A stretch of DNA of 64,000 nucleotides, from contig JAOVVO010000446.1 of assembly GCA_028564675.1 (NCBI GenBank), positions 1 through 64,000 on the forward strand, given 5' to 3'. The translations under genes were made by a program, and so were the position numbers. The notes beneath the pieces are model-generated. The model was not told the origin of the DNA, made no database searches, and saw only the letters and a list, made by a program, of their open reading frames with translations. Source of the stretch: Onchocerca lupi. Its lineage: Eukaryota > Nematoda > Chromadorea > Rhabditida > Onchocercidae. Of the stretch, positions 32,963 through 46,491 are shown in pieces (position 1 is the first letter of the stretch; every line of letters starts with the position of its first letter).

Positions 32963-35900
32963 GAATTTTCTATTATTTGTACTTTTTAAATTGAATACAT
33001 CAGTACAATTGATTGAACACAATAAAAAAAAGAAAAAAAAAAAAGAAATTGACTAAAATAAAATTAACAAAATATTCCATTAATATCATTATTTTTTATC
33101 GTACTTTATCATTATCACAGTTTTGTTTTCTTCATGTATAATTGTGCATTTATATTCCATAAGTATAGAAAGTTAATTATATTCATTTATAATCAATAAC
33201 ATCTCATTGAATCATTACAATATCTTGTCCTTGAAATCTTTTAGACCGACGTAGTGATTAATATCCCTTTATCATATTTTTAAAAAATTAAATTCTATAA
33301 TGAATTAAAATTTTGAAAGAAGATGAAGAAATTGATAGTAATATCAATCTTAAAAAAATTGAAGAAGTAACCTTTCATAACCGTAACGAACATCATTATT
33401 TTTAATTCATTTATTCTGAAAAAATAAAAATTATTCCTTCATGTGAATTTTTTAAGAAAGGCAATTTTACAATTCAACTCAATTCGGAGTAAAATTACTG
33501 ATAATTTAACAATGATTGTAAGAAATCGAAATGATTTAGCAAGTGATATTTTCCGTAGAATCAGAAACTGAAATTTTTTTCAAGTTTAGAGAAAATCTTC
33601 ATGTAAAATATTTCCCTATATCTTCTTAGAAATTGTTCATGGAATGAATTTTATTAAATTTTTACAGAAATTCTTTGTGAAATCAAAATGCATCCTTATC
33701 ATCATTTCATCTTTATGCTTTTTTCGAACCAAACTTTTTTTAATGTTTCAATCATTCTAAAAAAAAATATTCCAATGATATTGGAATCAAAATTTACTCG
33801 AATTTATGAAATTATAAAATAATATTCATTAAAGGAAGCTGTGAAAAATGTGAAATGATTATAAAAATTAGCATTGTTTATTTCAAGATGAAATATTTTT
33901 ATTGGATATAAACAGCGGAAGCCAAATTTGAGTTCTCAAAAGGTGGAATGAATAATCAAATTCACCTAAGCTGACATATTCGAAATGTTTGACTAAACAT
34001 GAATTGCTAATATGATTCAACTAAAAGAATGAATCGAGAGAATTCATCCAAGTATTCATTATTTATGTAACTATTTCACACTATCTCAATTTTCAACATT
34101 TCGAATTAGTTCTGAAATTTCACTAAATCATTCATAAATTGCACTCTCTTCAATTCTTTATGCCATAAATTGACTCTATTCATCAAATTTGAGGAAAAAA
34201 AATTATAATTTCATCGATACCTTAATGAAATTAAATGATAAATAAAGTAAGATTTTTTATATTTCTAACTTTTGCACTGTTAGTAACTTTTGAAGAAAAT
34301 TTAATGAATAGATTAAATATTTTAAAATAATTTTCAATTTCGATTTGCAATCTTGTGAAACTAAGTAAGGTTTTTAGTTCGATTTTTTTTTTTTTTTGTA
34401 AACTAGTTTAAATAAATATTGCACAAGACGAATTATTTTTGTTTAACGAAATGTTCCCTTTAGTCTTCTTCAATTTTCGTTTGATTTATTTTCCTCTTCT
34501 AACTAATTTTTAAATTGTCGATTTTATTCATTAAATAGACTAGCGAGTTGATGAATGATCTGAATGAAATGGATTTTTTTAAGATACATGCAATATTTTC
34601 AAATTTCTAGATAGTTCCATCAATTTTATTTCTTAAGTTTATTGAAGATATTTTTCGAAATTTTGTGCAAATCATTTTCTAGAAAACAATAAGCTAAATA
34701 AGGGAGATGATAATGCTTTCTTATTTAAAAATTTTGGAAATAAATGGAATAAATGACTGGCGAATAAATAAATGGTGGAATAAATAAATGGCGAATTCAT
34801 TTTCGATTTGAACCCAATTTTTGGTAATAATCATAGTATATTAAATGTTGACAATTTTGTTTTTTTTTTTTTTTTTTTTAGAAAGTCAATTTTTTCATCA
34901 TGATAATAAATTAGATGCTAGCGATTCCAAGGAATCGCATCCATCTTATTTGTTGACATTAAAAAAAAAAAAAAAAAAATGATTTTCTGAAACTGCCGAA
35001 ATCCAATTTATTTTGATTGCAGCTGAATCTATCATAGCTGATTATTTGAAAATTTGTGATTGATTCAAGCTCTTAAATATTCCTATATCTGATCAATATT
35101 AAAATTTGAACTCACAGTAATCATGTAATGAATATATTTTAATAATACATTAATTTCAATGAATATAAATTTCATCAATATTGATCGCAACGAATACTAT
35201 AAATGATTAAAAAATATACAAATATCATTGAAAACTATGTAATTATTCTCCTTCATGAATTTCATTTTTCAATCGTACCACCAGAAATGGGATGATTTTA
35301 TTGAATTGCTTAAAATATTTGAAACTTCTGATTTAATAAAAATTGATTTGCAAACATGTAAAAATTTTCAAAATAAATGGTGGCATTTTTCAAGTTTTGA
35401 GAAAAATGTGATTAAAGATTCTGTTTACTTATGCAGCTAAGTTTAAATTAAATGTTTTAATAAATATTGATGAAATCTCCTACTGTATTCGCAAGTTTTA
35501 ATTTCATTTTCATCTTCCTAGAATATTTATGAAAATATATGATAGAACACTTCCTTTCTTTTATTGTATTTAGCTTCGTATTGTTTATTATTTTATTATC
35601 TTCATCTTATTATATCATATTTCTTTTCATTCCACATTATCAGTTCCTCAAAATTTTATCAACAAGAAAGTTCTTAATACTGCAACGGATCTTAGAAAAG
35701 TTTTATCGATTGATAGAGAATCTTCGTCAATACTATAAGACAGAATAAAGGTTGATGATATCACAATTACAATTGATCGCTTGATTATGGTAGAAATGAA
35801 CTGAATATAGATGAGTTGGATTGAATTGGAGGGCTCATTGTTGAGTTGATTACCTGAATAATCGTTGATCGCATGACCGTTAAACGCTGCTTTTTGTATC

Positions 35901-38827
35901 AATAATCTTTAGTCTTGTAATAGGCGATGAATTATAACATGTTAATTTTAGAAAGGATTTGATTACCAGGGCAAAAAATAAGCGATAAACAATGCTTACA
36001 ATTTTAAACAACGCATGCAAGCTTCAATCCTTACAATATTTCGGATAATTAACATGACTTGCAACATTTTAGACAAAATGCACAAACTTTAGCAGACTAG
36101 TAAAATTAAAGGTACAAAGGCTTTTCTATCAGACTAAAAGATGAGATATGGATAAATAATTCATTTGACTGCGAAATACTGCAAAATTTCTATTGCATTG
36201 ATTAATCCATCATAACTATATTATAAAATATCTCGGTTTTACCACCAGCTTCCAATAAATTATTTTAACCAGTTTGTACGAATAAATTTAAATTACATAT
36301 GTTTTTCGCAGGGAAAATTTAATTTACCAATACACTACGATTATTTGATACTGATAATATGCATGAGTAGATTTCAAAATTTGTAAATACAATTATTCTT
36401 ATAAATAATCCAATAGCAATTTTAACTTTTCTTCTACATAACAAAACATTTCTTTTTTTAAACAAAAATTTCGTCATAAAACATAATATATTCATATAAT
36501 ATATATATCCGACCATGCTAATAGTATTACTGTAATTTAAAGAAATAACTTAAAGTAATTAATTTGAAGTAATTTCGTGTAAATGCGTTCCGTGATTTGC
36601 TAACCAGAATCCAATTCTGCATTGTCATCGCTTCCACAAGATTATCCACGATTTCGTTCAGCTTTCATGAATAGTTATGAGATATCGCTTTGAAATAAAA
36701 TTATCCATAAATGAAATTATCATAACGATAAGTAGAATTTTCAGTTCAATTTTTATCTTTTTTTGGAACTGTAAATTATATTCAAAATTACTATTTATTT
36801 TTGAAAAACAGATATTATCAATTTTCAACTCAAAATATTCCATCATTGTTTCATATTTATATGTTTTATCATTATTTTATATTTATAAAAATTTAAAAAT
36901 CAACCAATTTAACAAATAATGAAAATAAAACATGGCTATGGCTAAATTAGATAATAAAATTGATGATATATATACGTACAAACCGATTATATGTGTAGGT
37001 GTAGAATTTTTATGTTCATCGTTTTTTCACTTTTAATGATAAGTAATTTCACGTGCTATCGATTCATATTATTATCAGTAATCACTACTAGTATCTTCTT
37101 CTCATATTGCCTTTGACATAAAAATTTAGTGAATGCTTACTTTATTTCATTTAACTTTATCGTTACTGACAAAATTTTATTCAAAGAAAGATCTGTAGAG
37201 AGAAAAAAATAAAATTTTTTCTTGAATTTTCTGAATAAAAAAAAAAAGGAAAAAGCTTAGTATGAACTACAAAAGAGTTAGAAAGAACTACTGTAATTGA
37301 TTTCAAGTAATATAATTTAATAACAAATTATAAATTGATAGGTTTCATATGAAGTGAGCTGAAAGAATTTCATTACAGCTAAAAAATTGAAATGTATAAT
37401 AATTTATGATTATAAAATAATCATATATTTTTGCTACTAATATTTTTATCCTTTCCTTATTTTATAATTCCGTTATTTTCTAATCACAAATTCATTGTAA
37501 ATTTTCATTTTTTGATTCCAATAAAACTTTTTCAGCTTACTTTATATGAAATCCATCAATTTATAATTTGTCGCTAAACTAATAGTGGTAAAGAAAAACT
37601 TCTGGTTTACTAAGTCAAACACAGTGACTCTTTCTAAATATTTTGTCCTTTATGCTGAGCTTTTTCATTCTTTATTCGAAAAAATTTTTTGGGATGAAAT
37701 TTTTTATTTTTATTTTTGCTAAATTTTAATTGCTAGTACCAATACTAATGTAATATTGTGAGAAAAATCAAGCGATAAACAAGATTAATTAAAGAAAAAA
37801 TTGCTGTTTAACACTTTTAATTCTTTGCAAATTTTTCTTTTTCTTTTTTTCTTTTTTTTTTTTTGTTGTCTTATTTAAAATGGCTGAAAGGAAACTAATT
37901 ATTCAATTTTTAAGGGATAAAAAGAAAAATGGAAAAATTAATATTTTAACGCATTCGTGAAGAAATAAGATTAGGGAAAACGAACAGTTTGCTATTTATT
38001 AATGAGAGGAAAAAAAATTGTTAATTAATGATTTCTTCTCGAAAAGGATAAGAAAAGAAAACGAAATTATTCGTTTGTCTTTAATTCTCTTTTCCGGTTG
38101 TTTCAATTTATAATTTTTTCTTTTTTAAGGTTTTTTCTGTCATTTTGTACTTTAACGAAAAAGAAAAAAAAATTGCTTAAAAATGATAAAAAAATGATTT
38201 ATCACTGATAAAAACCAATAAGAAAAATTAGAGGAAAGATCAGCGTACAAATAAGTGCTCAATGTCAATTTTTTTTGCTCGGAAATAAGATGGAAACAAA
38301 AGGAAGGAGAAATGAAATTTGATGATCATTTGGAAATTTGTGTTGTACGAGTATTTGCTATCATCCTAATTTCTGCAATCAGTATTAATTAGAATGATAA
38401 GCATAATAAACTTCTTCATTCTTATTCTACTTTTTAAAGGTTAAATTCAATTTATAATTATTCTAATTAGTAAATTAATTAGCTATTCAACATCTCAAGT
38501 AGTCTTGATTCCACTTAATTAAGATGAAATCAAATAAGATTTATTAGTTCTTTTCTTTTCTTTAGACATCGAAAAGCTTAGATTTGATATGATATATCCC
38601 AATACCTTAATTTATCCACATTTAATTACGGCATAGAACAGCATTAATGATTGATAAAAATATTAACTGGAAAATTTTCAAAAAAATAATTGGGCCGCGT
38701 TATTAATTGGCTAGATTCACACCAAATTGCTAGGCTATTATTTGCAAGGTAATCTTAATTATTTGTGATGTAATTGGTGGGTAGATAAAATTATTTCGGT
38801 ATTTTAATGAATATACAAAGTTTGAAA
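32963..38827. other. Gene-poor AT-rich stretch
   Basis: No supported gene. A 61-codon frame at 35255-35440 (+), with several Trp and Cys, and a coding-like patch at 36540-36670 (-; LNEIVDNLVEAMTMQNW) are the only places whose composition looks protein-like, and neither has a start, partner exons or a family match. A hairpin flanked by poly-T and poly-A lies at 34860-34980. Many homopolymer runs occur. Confidence 0.5.
34860..34980. repeat. Foldback element with poly-T and poly-A ends
   Basis: The centre is the perfect palindrome GCGATTCCAAGGAATCGC (34921-34938). Outside it, AGATG/CATCT and GTCAA/TTGAC arms pair again. The outermost parts are a T run of about 20 on the left and an A run of 18 on the right. 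The whole 120 bp can fold on itself, as in a small MITE or a long hairpin transcript. Confidence 0.7.
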
Positions 38828-41329
38828 ATGCAAGATTTAATTCTTATCATATATCTTATCCTAAGCAGTAATTCATTTTTATCATATCACATAATATCGT
38901 GATAAAAAGAATTAATAATTCATCTAAAAATAATCATAAATTAAGAATGATTCATTATCAAAAATGATTCATTATCATCATAACGATTATCTTTTTAGAA
39001 ACAATAGGACAGTTATGTGAGGATGGTTGGCTATATTTTAAACGAACAAAATCTTGTTATCTCTTGATTGAAAAACCGACAACTTTTAATCATGCTCAAT
39101 TTGCTTGTCTTATCAAGAATGCCAATCTTGTTAGCATACATAACGATGGAGAAAATCGATTTGTTTCTGGTAAATTTTTATTTATAATTTCAAACGAATT
39201 TTTTTTTTCTTATTATTATTTTCATGACAAAAGGAAGAAAAAAAAATGTAAAAAAAAAAAAAAGGAAACGAAAAAAGAAAAATGATAGTAAAAAAACTTA
39301 TGAATCAAAAAGATTTTATTGATTATTATTGTAAACGAGTGGATGTTCAAAAAGTCCTTTAGATTTTTAAAGTTGTCAATTTAAAAACTCAAGAAGTAAG
39401 CAATCACCATAAACTTAGATAATTAATGTAAGAAATCAATTATATATTTTAATAAATGAATTGTTCCAAATAATTTCCATTTTTTTTTTGTTTTACTTTG
39501 AAAAACTTATTTGTTCATTCATTTTAATGTTTGCAACAATTGCAAATATCTTTAATTGTTTGAAATGGAATGGTACATCAGTTTCAGCGTACTTCCTTTT
39601 TTTTTTTTCTATAGTTACAGGTACTGAATGTTATAACTCTTTTTGTAAATCTGACAAAATTTCATCTTTCTCTTCTTAATTCAACAACAAAAAAAAAAGA
39701 GTTTTGTCAGAATCTTTAAGCAACAACAGAATTAAATAATTCCCAATAGTGGAACGTAAGAATCGAATAAAAACAGGAATTGACCAAAATTCCATGGGAG
39801 ATTACGGCATTCGTTGATTGGAAAGTATCATTAATTTTAGAGTGGCATTAAATTTCATTAAAATCAAGGAATTCTGAAATATAAGATGGTATTTTATAGA
39901 TTAAAGAATATTTTATAAAGATGAATAGATATTACACAGAATGAAAATGAAATTAGATGAACTAGAATTAATTGTTAGTTTGAGAAGAAATATCACAGAT
40001 ATTGGAAAGATTCATGAACTTTCCCTTCACTATGTCAATTAATTATTTGATTTCATTGTAATTTAATCATTATATAATATTCTTTTATTTTTAATAATAA
40101 AGTATTTTAATATCTAATATTATTTATTATAATTAACGAATCATATCATGACAATAGTGATAAATGAGGAAATATTGCAGTTGCAATTATGTGGCTTTTT
40201 TTTATAATCTTAATAAAAGAAGCCATATGGATTAAAAGAATTTTATATTAAATAATCAAACTAAAGCTAGTTTTAACAATTCGAAATGTTGTATTGAAAA
40301 CTTTAAACAATTTAGAAATTAGAATTTACATTTAACTCAAAATCGAGAAATCAAAAAGATTGGAATTTGAAAATTTTTTTTGCATTACAGAAATTGTTGC
40401 AAAAATTGGTCAACCAATATGGCTTGGTGCTGCAATATTTGATACTTCAAAAAATCACGAAAACGTAGATTCATCGCCATTTGATTATACTAATTGGCAA
40501 AATGGTTCAAATTTCAACCTTAATTTTTTTAATTTTTTCTAAACTTTTTGCAATAATTAAATTTTTTTTTTTTTTTTTTTTTTTGTTTTACCAATGATTA
40601 AATTAGTCAGATTCACTCAACAACCACATTTCTATTTGTTCTTTTCAATTGCTGTGAGTTTTTGCTTTTATTTCCGTTTTTCCCCGTAACTTTACATTTA
40701 TCATTATCAGGAAACGAATCAAAATCATTCTAATCGATCATTATTCATTGACATGAGAGTTAAAATTATTTTCTTCTGCAAATACTCGAAAAAAGTGATT
40801 TATTACGCTTCATAGATCACATTTAATTTGATCAACGTAAAAAACAAATGTATTTAAATGTTTGAGAAATTGTAAAAAAAAAAGAAGGAAATGCAAAAAT
40901 GGAGAAAAAAAAAGAAAGTTGCAAAACGGCAAAATTTTGCAAGCACGGCAAAATGATATATGACAATAAATTTCAGTCATTATACGTTTATCTGCTCTTC
41001 GTAAAAAATACTCACGCATGTGTAATCAACAATTAAAAAAAAATCCACAATAAAGAAATAAAAAAATATCTGCACACATACAAGAATTGAAAAATTCAAA
41101 TTTAATTTTAATCTAACATGATATTTTTTTCTTTTTAGAATTTAAGATAAACTGATTTAATTATTTTACTGATATAAAATAGCAACTAATTCATTCGAAA
41201 TTTGTTTGATACGAATTTTTTAACTAATAGTATAACAATTGAAATATTTTTTGGAATATCCTAAAATATATAAAGGATGTAATGATATAATGAATTAGTT
41301 GACATAAAATTATTCTTATTCATTCTTTT

Positions 41330-41369
<40 letters not shown>

Positions 41370-41766
41370 TTTTTGTCTGTCAAATTAAAAACTAGGTGTG
41401 ATACGTAAGATATCAATAAATATAATGGACGATTTTTATTTTTTGTTTACATTTTCAGGAACTCGACCGGCATACAAGAAAAGCAAAAAATGTGTCAAAA
41501 TTAGCTCAGAGAATCAGGAATGGTTTGGTGACTGTTGCTACAATCGACCAGTACCGTATATCTGTAAAAAATTAGCCGGAAAGATGAGACGACCGTACTG
41601 GATTCCAGCTACCAATAAAACAAATAATATCAATCCCAAATTTGCCAATAAAAAGGGCAATACTGTAATGAAACAACAAGCAATGAAGAAAGAAACAAGT
41701 GATACTGTCCTTCCATTTGTAACTAAAATTTACGGTAACAAAAATGATATTAGAAAAAATAATTAG
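38828..41766 (+). CDS. Secreted C-type lectin domain protein
   Basis: Four exons: 38828-38867, 38999-39169, 40391-40504, 41459-41766, giving 210 residues with matching phases. Exon 1 is a short signal peptide (MQDLILIIYLILS). The lectin domain spans about residues 19-145: C-E-D-G-W at the start, CYLL, the helix with AQFACLIKNANLVSIHND, WLGAAIF (the WIGL core), DYTNWQNG, CVKISS, and the closing CCYNRPVPYICKK. The calcium and sugar signature (EPN or QPD) is not visible, and the usual WND is replaced by WFGDCC, so classical calcium-dependent sugar binding is doubtful. A basic, Asn/Lys-rich tail of about 60 residues follows. The protein is probably secreted. The third intron holds a run of 38 T (41331-41368). 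The first exon is the least certain. Confidence 0.8.
41331..41368 (+). repeat. 38-bp poly-T run
   Basis: The longest homopolymer in the window, in the last intron of the lectin gene about 90 bp before its final acceptor. Its length may be an assembly estimate. Confidence 0.9.
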
Positions 41767-42711
41767 TTCATGAAGAACTAGGAATAAATATAAGTTTTAG
41801 GTTTCTTTTTTTAATATTGATATGAAGTTAGTTTTTAGAAGAAATATTTATTTCTTGTTGTATGCAATTTTTTTTATATTAATTGGTATCAAATAATATT
41901 GGAATATTTTAAGAGATCGAGTTAGATGGAAAAAAATACAGAGTGGTTAGAAAGTTCAAAGATTAAAAAGTATGAGGAGATAATTTTGCCAAGATTGTCG
42001 CTATATATTTAGACTATTTCTGGACTTTTCGCTATATCTAGACATGAATTTTGAAGTTATTTGGCAAATTATAGAAATTTCAATTTGTTACATCAAAAAA
42101 TATAAAAATTTTGTTAAGATATCAAACAAAGATTTATGTGTTTTAGATGCTAATGAATAAATATTGTTGATTTTAACATCATGAATTTTATAAGAAATAA
42201 ATACGAAATGACCATATCCGCTAATTAGTATTTCTTAAAAAATTTTATTGGTTCATTAAGCATTTTCAAATACAATCAAATTCAATTAAATGATATTGAA
42301 AATATGACATCGTCTTTTTCATATATTTTATTATTCATTTCATCATATTAATTAAGCATAATTATCAATATTGAATAATTCTTATCTCAAACAATATTTA
42401 TTGCTTATCGGAATCAAATATAAATAATCACTAATATATGCATATTCATTTCTTAATTTTAGCATTTAATAATTAATTGTGTTTAATTTTCATATATTTT
42501 ATTTAATTAGCGAAATGAACATAAATAAATTGTAATAGGAGGTACGCAAGAAATAAGAAAAAAAATTTTTCCAAACAAATATTTAATTAAATGATTAAAA
42601 AGACAAAAAAAAAAAAATCAAGCAAAGATTGAAAAATTCAAGATTGAAAAAATCATGCACATAGATTAAAAACAACAAAAAAAAATTGAAAAATTAGAAA
42701 AAATTTAAAAA
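41767..42711. other. Intergenic, no gene seen
   Basis: 3' flank of the lectin gene, then AT-rich DNA with A runs (42606-42617, 42670-42715). No open frame is worth calling. Confidence 0.6.
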
Positions 42712-43142
42712 AAAGTCAAGCATGTACAATAATCCTGTTTGGTTTCAATATCCTATACGTCTCATTAAAGCCTTTTTGCGGTTAGGAACGTTTCGAATAC
42801 CGAAAGCCTGTGGACTCTTCAAATCGCAAAATTTTCTGCATTTTCGCACACCCAATTGAAATTAAGTTGTTTTAAATTTATAGCTTAATCAATTCCACTG
42901 CTTAATATGACTTTTGATTTATATCGCATACTGTAACTTGAGTGCTTGGTTCTCTTCTTGCTATTCTTATCGCTAAATCTTCGCTTCTTCCAACGATGTC
43001 CAAAACCTTAGAGTTTTTTTGTAAAATGTGTAATATTTGCCATCTTGTCGTTCCACAGCCTGTGATGTCGTAGTGACTTGCTACGAAATCGAACACTTCC
43101 TTGATTAATTGTGATTTTCCATTTTCTTTGCTTTTTTCATGT
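42712..43142 (-). pseudogene. COQ5 (ubiquinone methyltransferase) pseudogene fragment
   Basis: Read on the minus strand, pieces of COQ5 appear in the right order without introns: KEVFDFVASHYD, then NSKVLDI...IARREPSTQVTVCDINQ (43096-42902), then WVCENAENF (about 42860), then FGIRNVPNRKKAL (about 42800), then RILKPN and LLYMLDF (to 42712). COQ5 is the mitochondrial C-methyltransferase of ubiquinone synthesis. The S-adenosylmethionine loop (GGTGD in COQ5) reads GRSED, a block after the first third is deleted, and there are at least three frame changes and stops. The fragment ends in an A/T-rich run. Lack of introns suggests a processed copy, though a decayed duplicate exon block is possible. 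It cannot make a working enzyme. Confidence 0.8.
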
Positions 43143-45470
43143 AGTATTCAATTTTTTTTTTTTCATTTAAACCGGAATCAACTAATTTATAAGTAATAAT
43201 TTCCAATCAATATGAAGAAATGAGCTTCAAACAAGTTCAGTCAGTTCAAGTACAATGGAAACATCATTTATGCAGTATCTTTTGAATTGTTTGAAAGACT
43301 AAAATTATTTTATTACTATGATAAATGAAATGATTAATTAATACGACTAACAAACATTAGCAGAAATATGATTAGAAAGAAAAATAAATATTTTCTTCTT
43401 TTTTTACATTTTCCATTTTCGATTTCCTTTTTCCTTGATGCACCTCTTCTTTTTTTTTTTTTTTGAAATTTTATTTGAATTGTTTTTAATCTGTTTTATA
43501 GTCGAAATTATCCATTTTTTTTATGTTTTTTTTATGAAATTATTTGATAATTTTAATGAAACAAGATTAACTAAACCATGTTTTTAGCAAAAAAAAAAAA
43601 GAAAAAATGCTTGAAATAATTATTAAATTACTTGCTGATATGATTTGATAAATAGTAATGGTGCAAACAAAAAGTTTTTGATTAGCTTTTTAACATTTAA
43701 AACTAATCTGTTTCAAACCACTTCAATAATTGTTTCCTAACAAATAGATCATTTATTTTAACCAAAAAAAAAAAAAAAAAAAAAGAATTTTTTTTCTATC
43801 TTCAAAAACAAATAATGGCAGTTTCAATAAAATATATTTAAGAAGCGATTTTTTATTTTGGTATCGGTGAAATAATATTATTTGATAATTAACTCATTGC
43901 TTAGGGAAAATTTTGAAACTTCCAAGACTTGAAAAATTTCTTTCGGACAAACTATTTATTTTTCTAATATTTTCTATTTCTATTATTTCTTTTTTTTGTG
44001 CTCTTCATTTGAATTAATTAATTTTTCTCCTATTGCTGCTGAAAGTAATTAATTAATTTAATTCAATTAATATATTAATTTTTCTGCTATTATTATTGAA
44101 GAGTTGCTTGATTTAGAACTTAATAGGTTGCTTAATTTAGAAAAACACTAATAACTTTTGAAGGATAAAACTGTAATTTACAAATTTTGAACAATTACTA
44201 CCGTATGCAATAATTATAATCGGTCATAACAATATGCAAATGAAATGCATTAATTACTTAATTGGCTGATAGATTTCTTCAATCATTTTATTTCTGTCCA
44301 AAGTCCAATCTGATATTAAACAAAGCTATCTTAATTAATTAATTATAATTTGATGGACTATTTTAAGATATAAACTGATTGAAAAAAAAGAAAAAAATTT
44401 TTTTTTCAAAAGCACTTATTGATAATTATGAGAATTGATAATGTAAGAAGAAAAAATATGATAAAACGAAGACAATGAAAACAATAAATAATGAGAATTG
44501 TAAATACAAATGTTCAAATTTGAGATATTTCTAAAAAGATGGCGAATTAGATTTGTAAATACGATGAGATAGTTTAACAAGGCTAATTAAAATTTTCAAA
44601 TTAAATTTAATTACATAAATTTATAGAATCACAATGAAAGGATTGCAAATAAAGATACCATTTTGCTGGATTTATCACAACTATCTTACAGAATACATTC
44701 TTTTTCGATAATATAATGATTTTATCATATCATCAAACATTATAACATCTACAAGAGCGAGAAGTTGATAACTTTTTTCTTTTTATTATTTTATATTGTA
44801 TGAGAAATAATTGAATAAATATTGATCATTGAAAATTTAACTAAAATCTGATTCAAAAATTTTAAACTGAAAAAAACTACTTAATTTTAAACAATTTATA
44901 TGGTGCAGTTATGATAATCTTGGCAGTATTATTGAATCTGATAGATTATGATTAGCATAACATTAAATTTGGAAATTTCTTCAAAAAACACTAAATTTAT
45001 TAATTAAAATTTAGTTTAAAAAATTTAGAATAGAATTGAATTTAAAGCTTTTAAAAATTAAAAATAATAAAAAATATCATTCCTCTATTTTTGGCAAATT
45101 TTATATTTTAAATTCGCTTTCATTTAAACAATGAAATATATTAATTTCTCATAACAACAATCCTTACTAAAAATAATCTGATCTGGTAGAAGTTATAATA
45201 CTGTTATGTGATAATATGACCCTTTTTTATGATTGATTTGAATATTTTTGCCTTTTCTTTTTTTCAGAAGAATCACTTATTTCTTGCAAATAAGACGCAT
45301 TTTACGTAGTTTTAAGCACTACTATTTGACTCTATTGATTAAGTATTGTTTATCATAAAAGATAAATAATTTCGATGTTAATTTAATAATTGTCAAATTA
45401 AGCTAACGAAAAAAACCATTAATAAGAATATTAATAATTAATCTTATCGATGCATCTCAATTCTAAATAA
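43143..45470. other. Intergenic AT-rich DNA
   Basis: No gene seen. Homopolymer runs are common (43450-43464, 43765-43784). Confidence 0.6.
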
Positions 45471-46491
45471 TCTCGAAATAAACTCTTGCAAAGTCTCGAA
45501 CAATGTCAAATTAAATTTCGAATATTTTCGAGTCTTTCTAACTTAATAAAAGTTTGCATTTCAGCTATTAAAGAAAGTTTTACGCTTTTGAAGCAGAATA
45601 AGAAAATTATCGAATATCCAAAACAGAATCGACCATGTGCTGCTCTTTTGCATGTTTCCGTTGATTTACAATCTCTCAGAAGAAGGATATCTTACTGAAT
45701 AAACTAATCGTTTAATTTCGAAAAATACTTTCAAGAACTAAACTACGAATCAACAGTCGAGTCACCAATCAGAATTCTGGAATCTTTTGCCAAACACAAG
45801 TGGTATTTTGGGTCATTATTTCGGTAATGTTTCTTGACACATGGAAATTTGCCCAGTTATCCTTCAGATATATTCCACTTCGCAAACAAAAGAGTTCACT
45901 TCTGAATGATTTTCTAGTAGTTCAGAATTTCTGAATGATTGTGAAAATTTGCTTATTCAACTGGCAAGACAAAACTTGTGAATTTGCATTTGTGACATTT
46001 AATTTTATTAGTACAATAAGATTGAAAAAAAAGGTGCATGAGTTACAATGATCAATCCATTAAGCATTAAATATTATCTTAGGAGTTAACAACTGGATCC
46101 AATAATTATCCTCTGAAATGCTTCATCATCTGGAGGGCAGTGTACATGTGGTTCATTGAAGAAGTCTTTCTGTCTCCTCTCCGCCTATTATTCCTTTCCT
46201 TTCTGCTTATTAAAAATGACTCATTAATCCTTAATCTTTAATCAGGACTTAGATAAAAGGATTCCAAAATTTCTATAATTTCAAAAAAAAAAAAAAAGAA
46301 AGAAAGAAAAGGAAAATCAGATTCTAAAACTTGATCAAAATATCGAATATTAGTGCAGAAAGGAAAAGGAAAACAAAGGTGACAAATACAGCAAATTTCA
46401 AAACTTACGAATCTCATGAAAATTTTACAACTGAAGGACTAAATCATATAAGTTAAATACAGATTTTCGTTCTGTACGAAACAACTCATAT
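45471..46491 (-). other. Probable 3' untranslated and flanking region of the CHERP gene
   Basis: This stretch is less AT-rich than its left neighbour and lies directly after the CHERP stop codon. A minus-strand AATAAA is present at 46009-46004. A 70-codon frame on the opposite strand (45486-45698) has no recognisable domain. No other coding evidence is visible. Confidence 0.4.
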
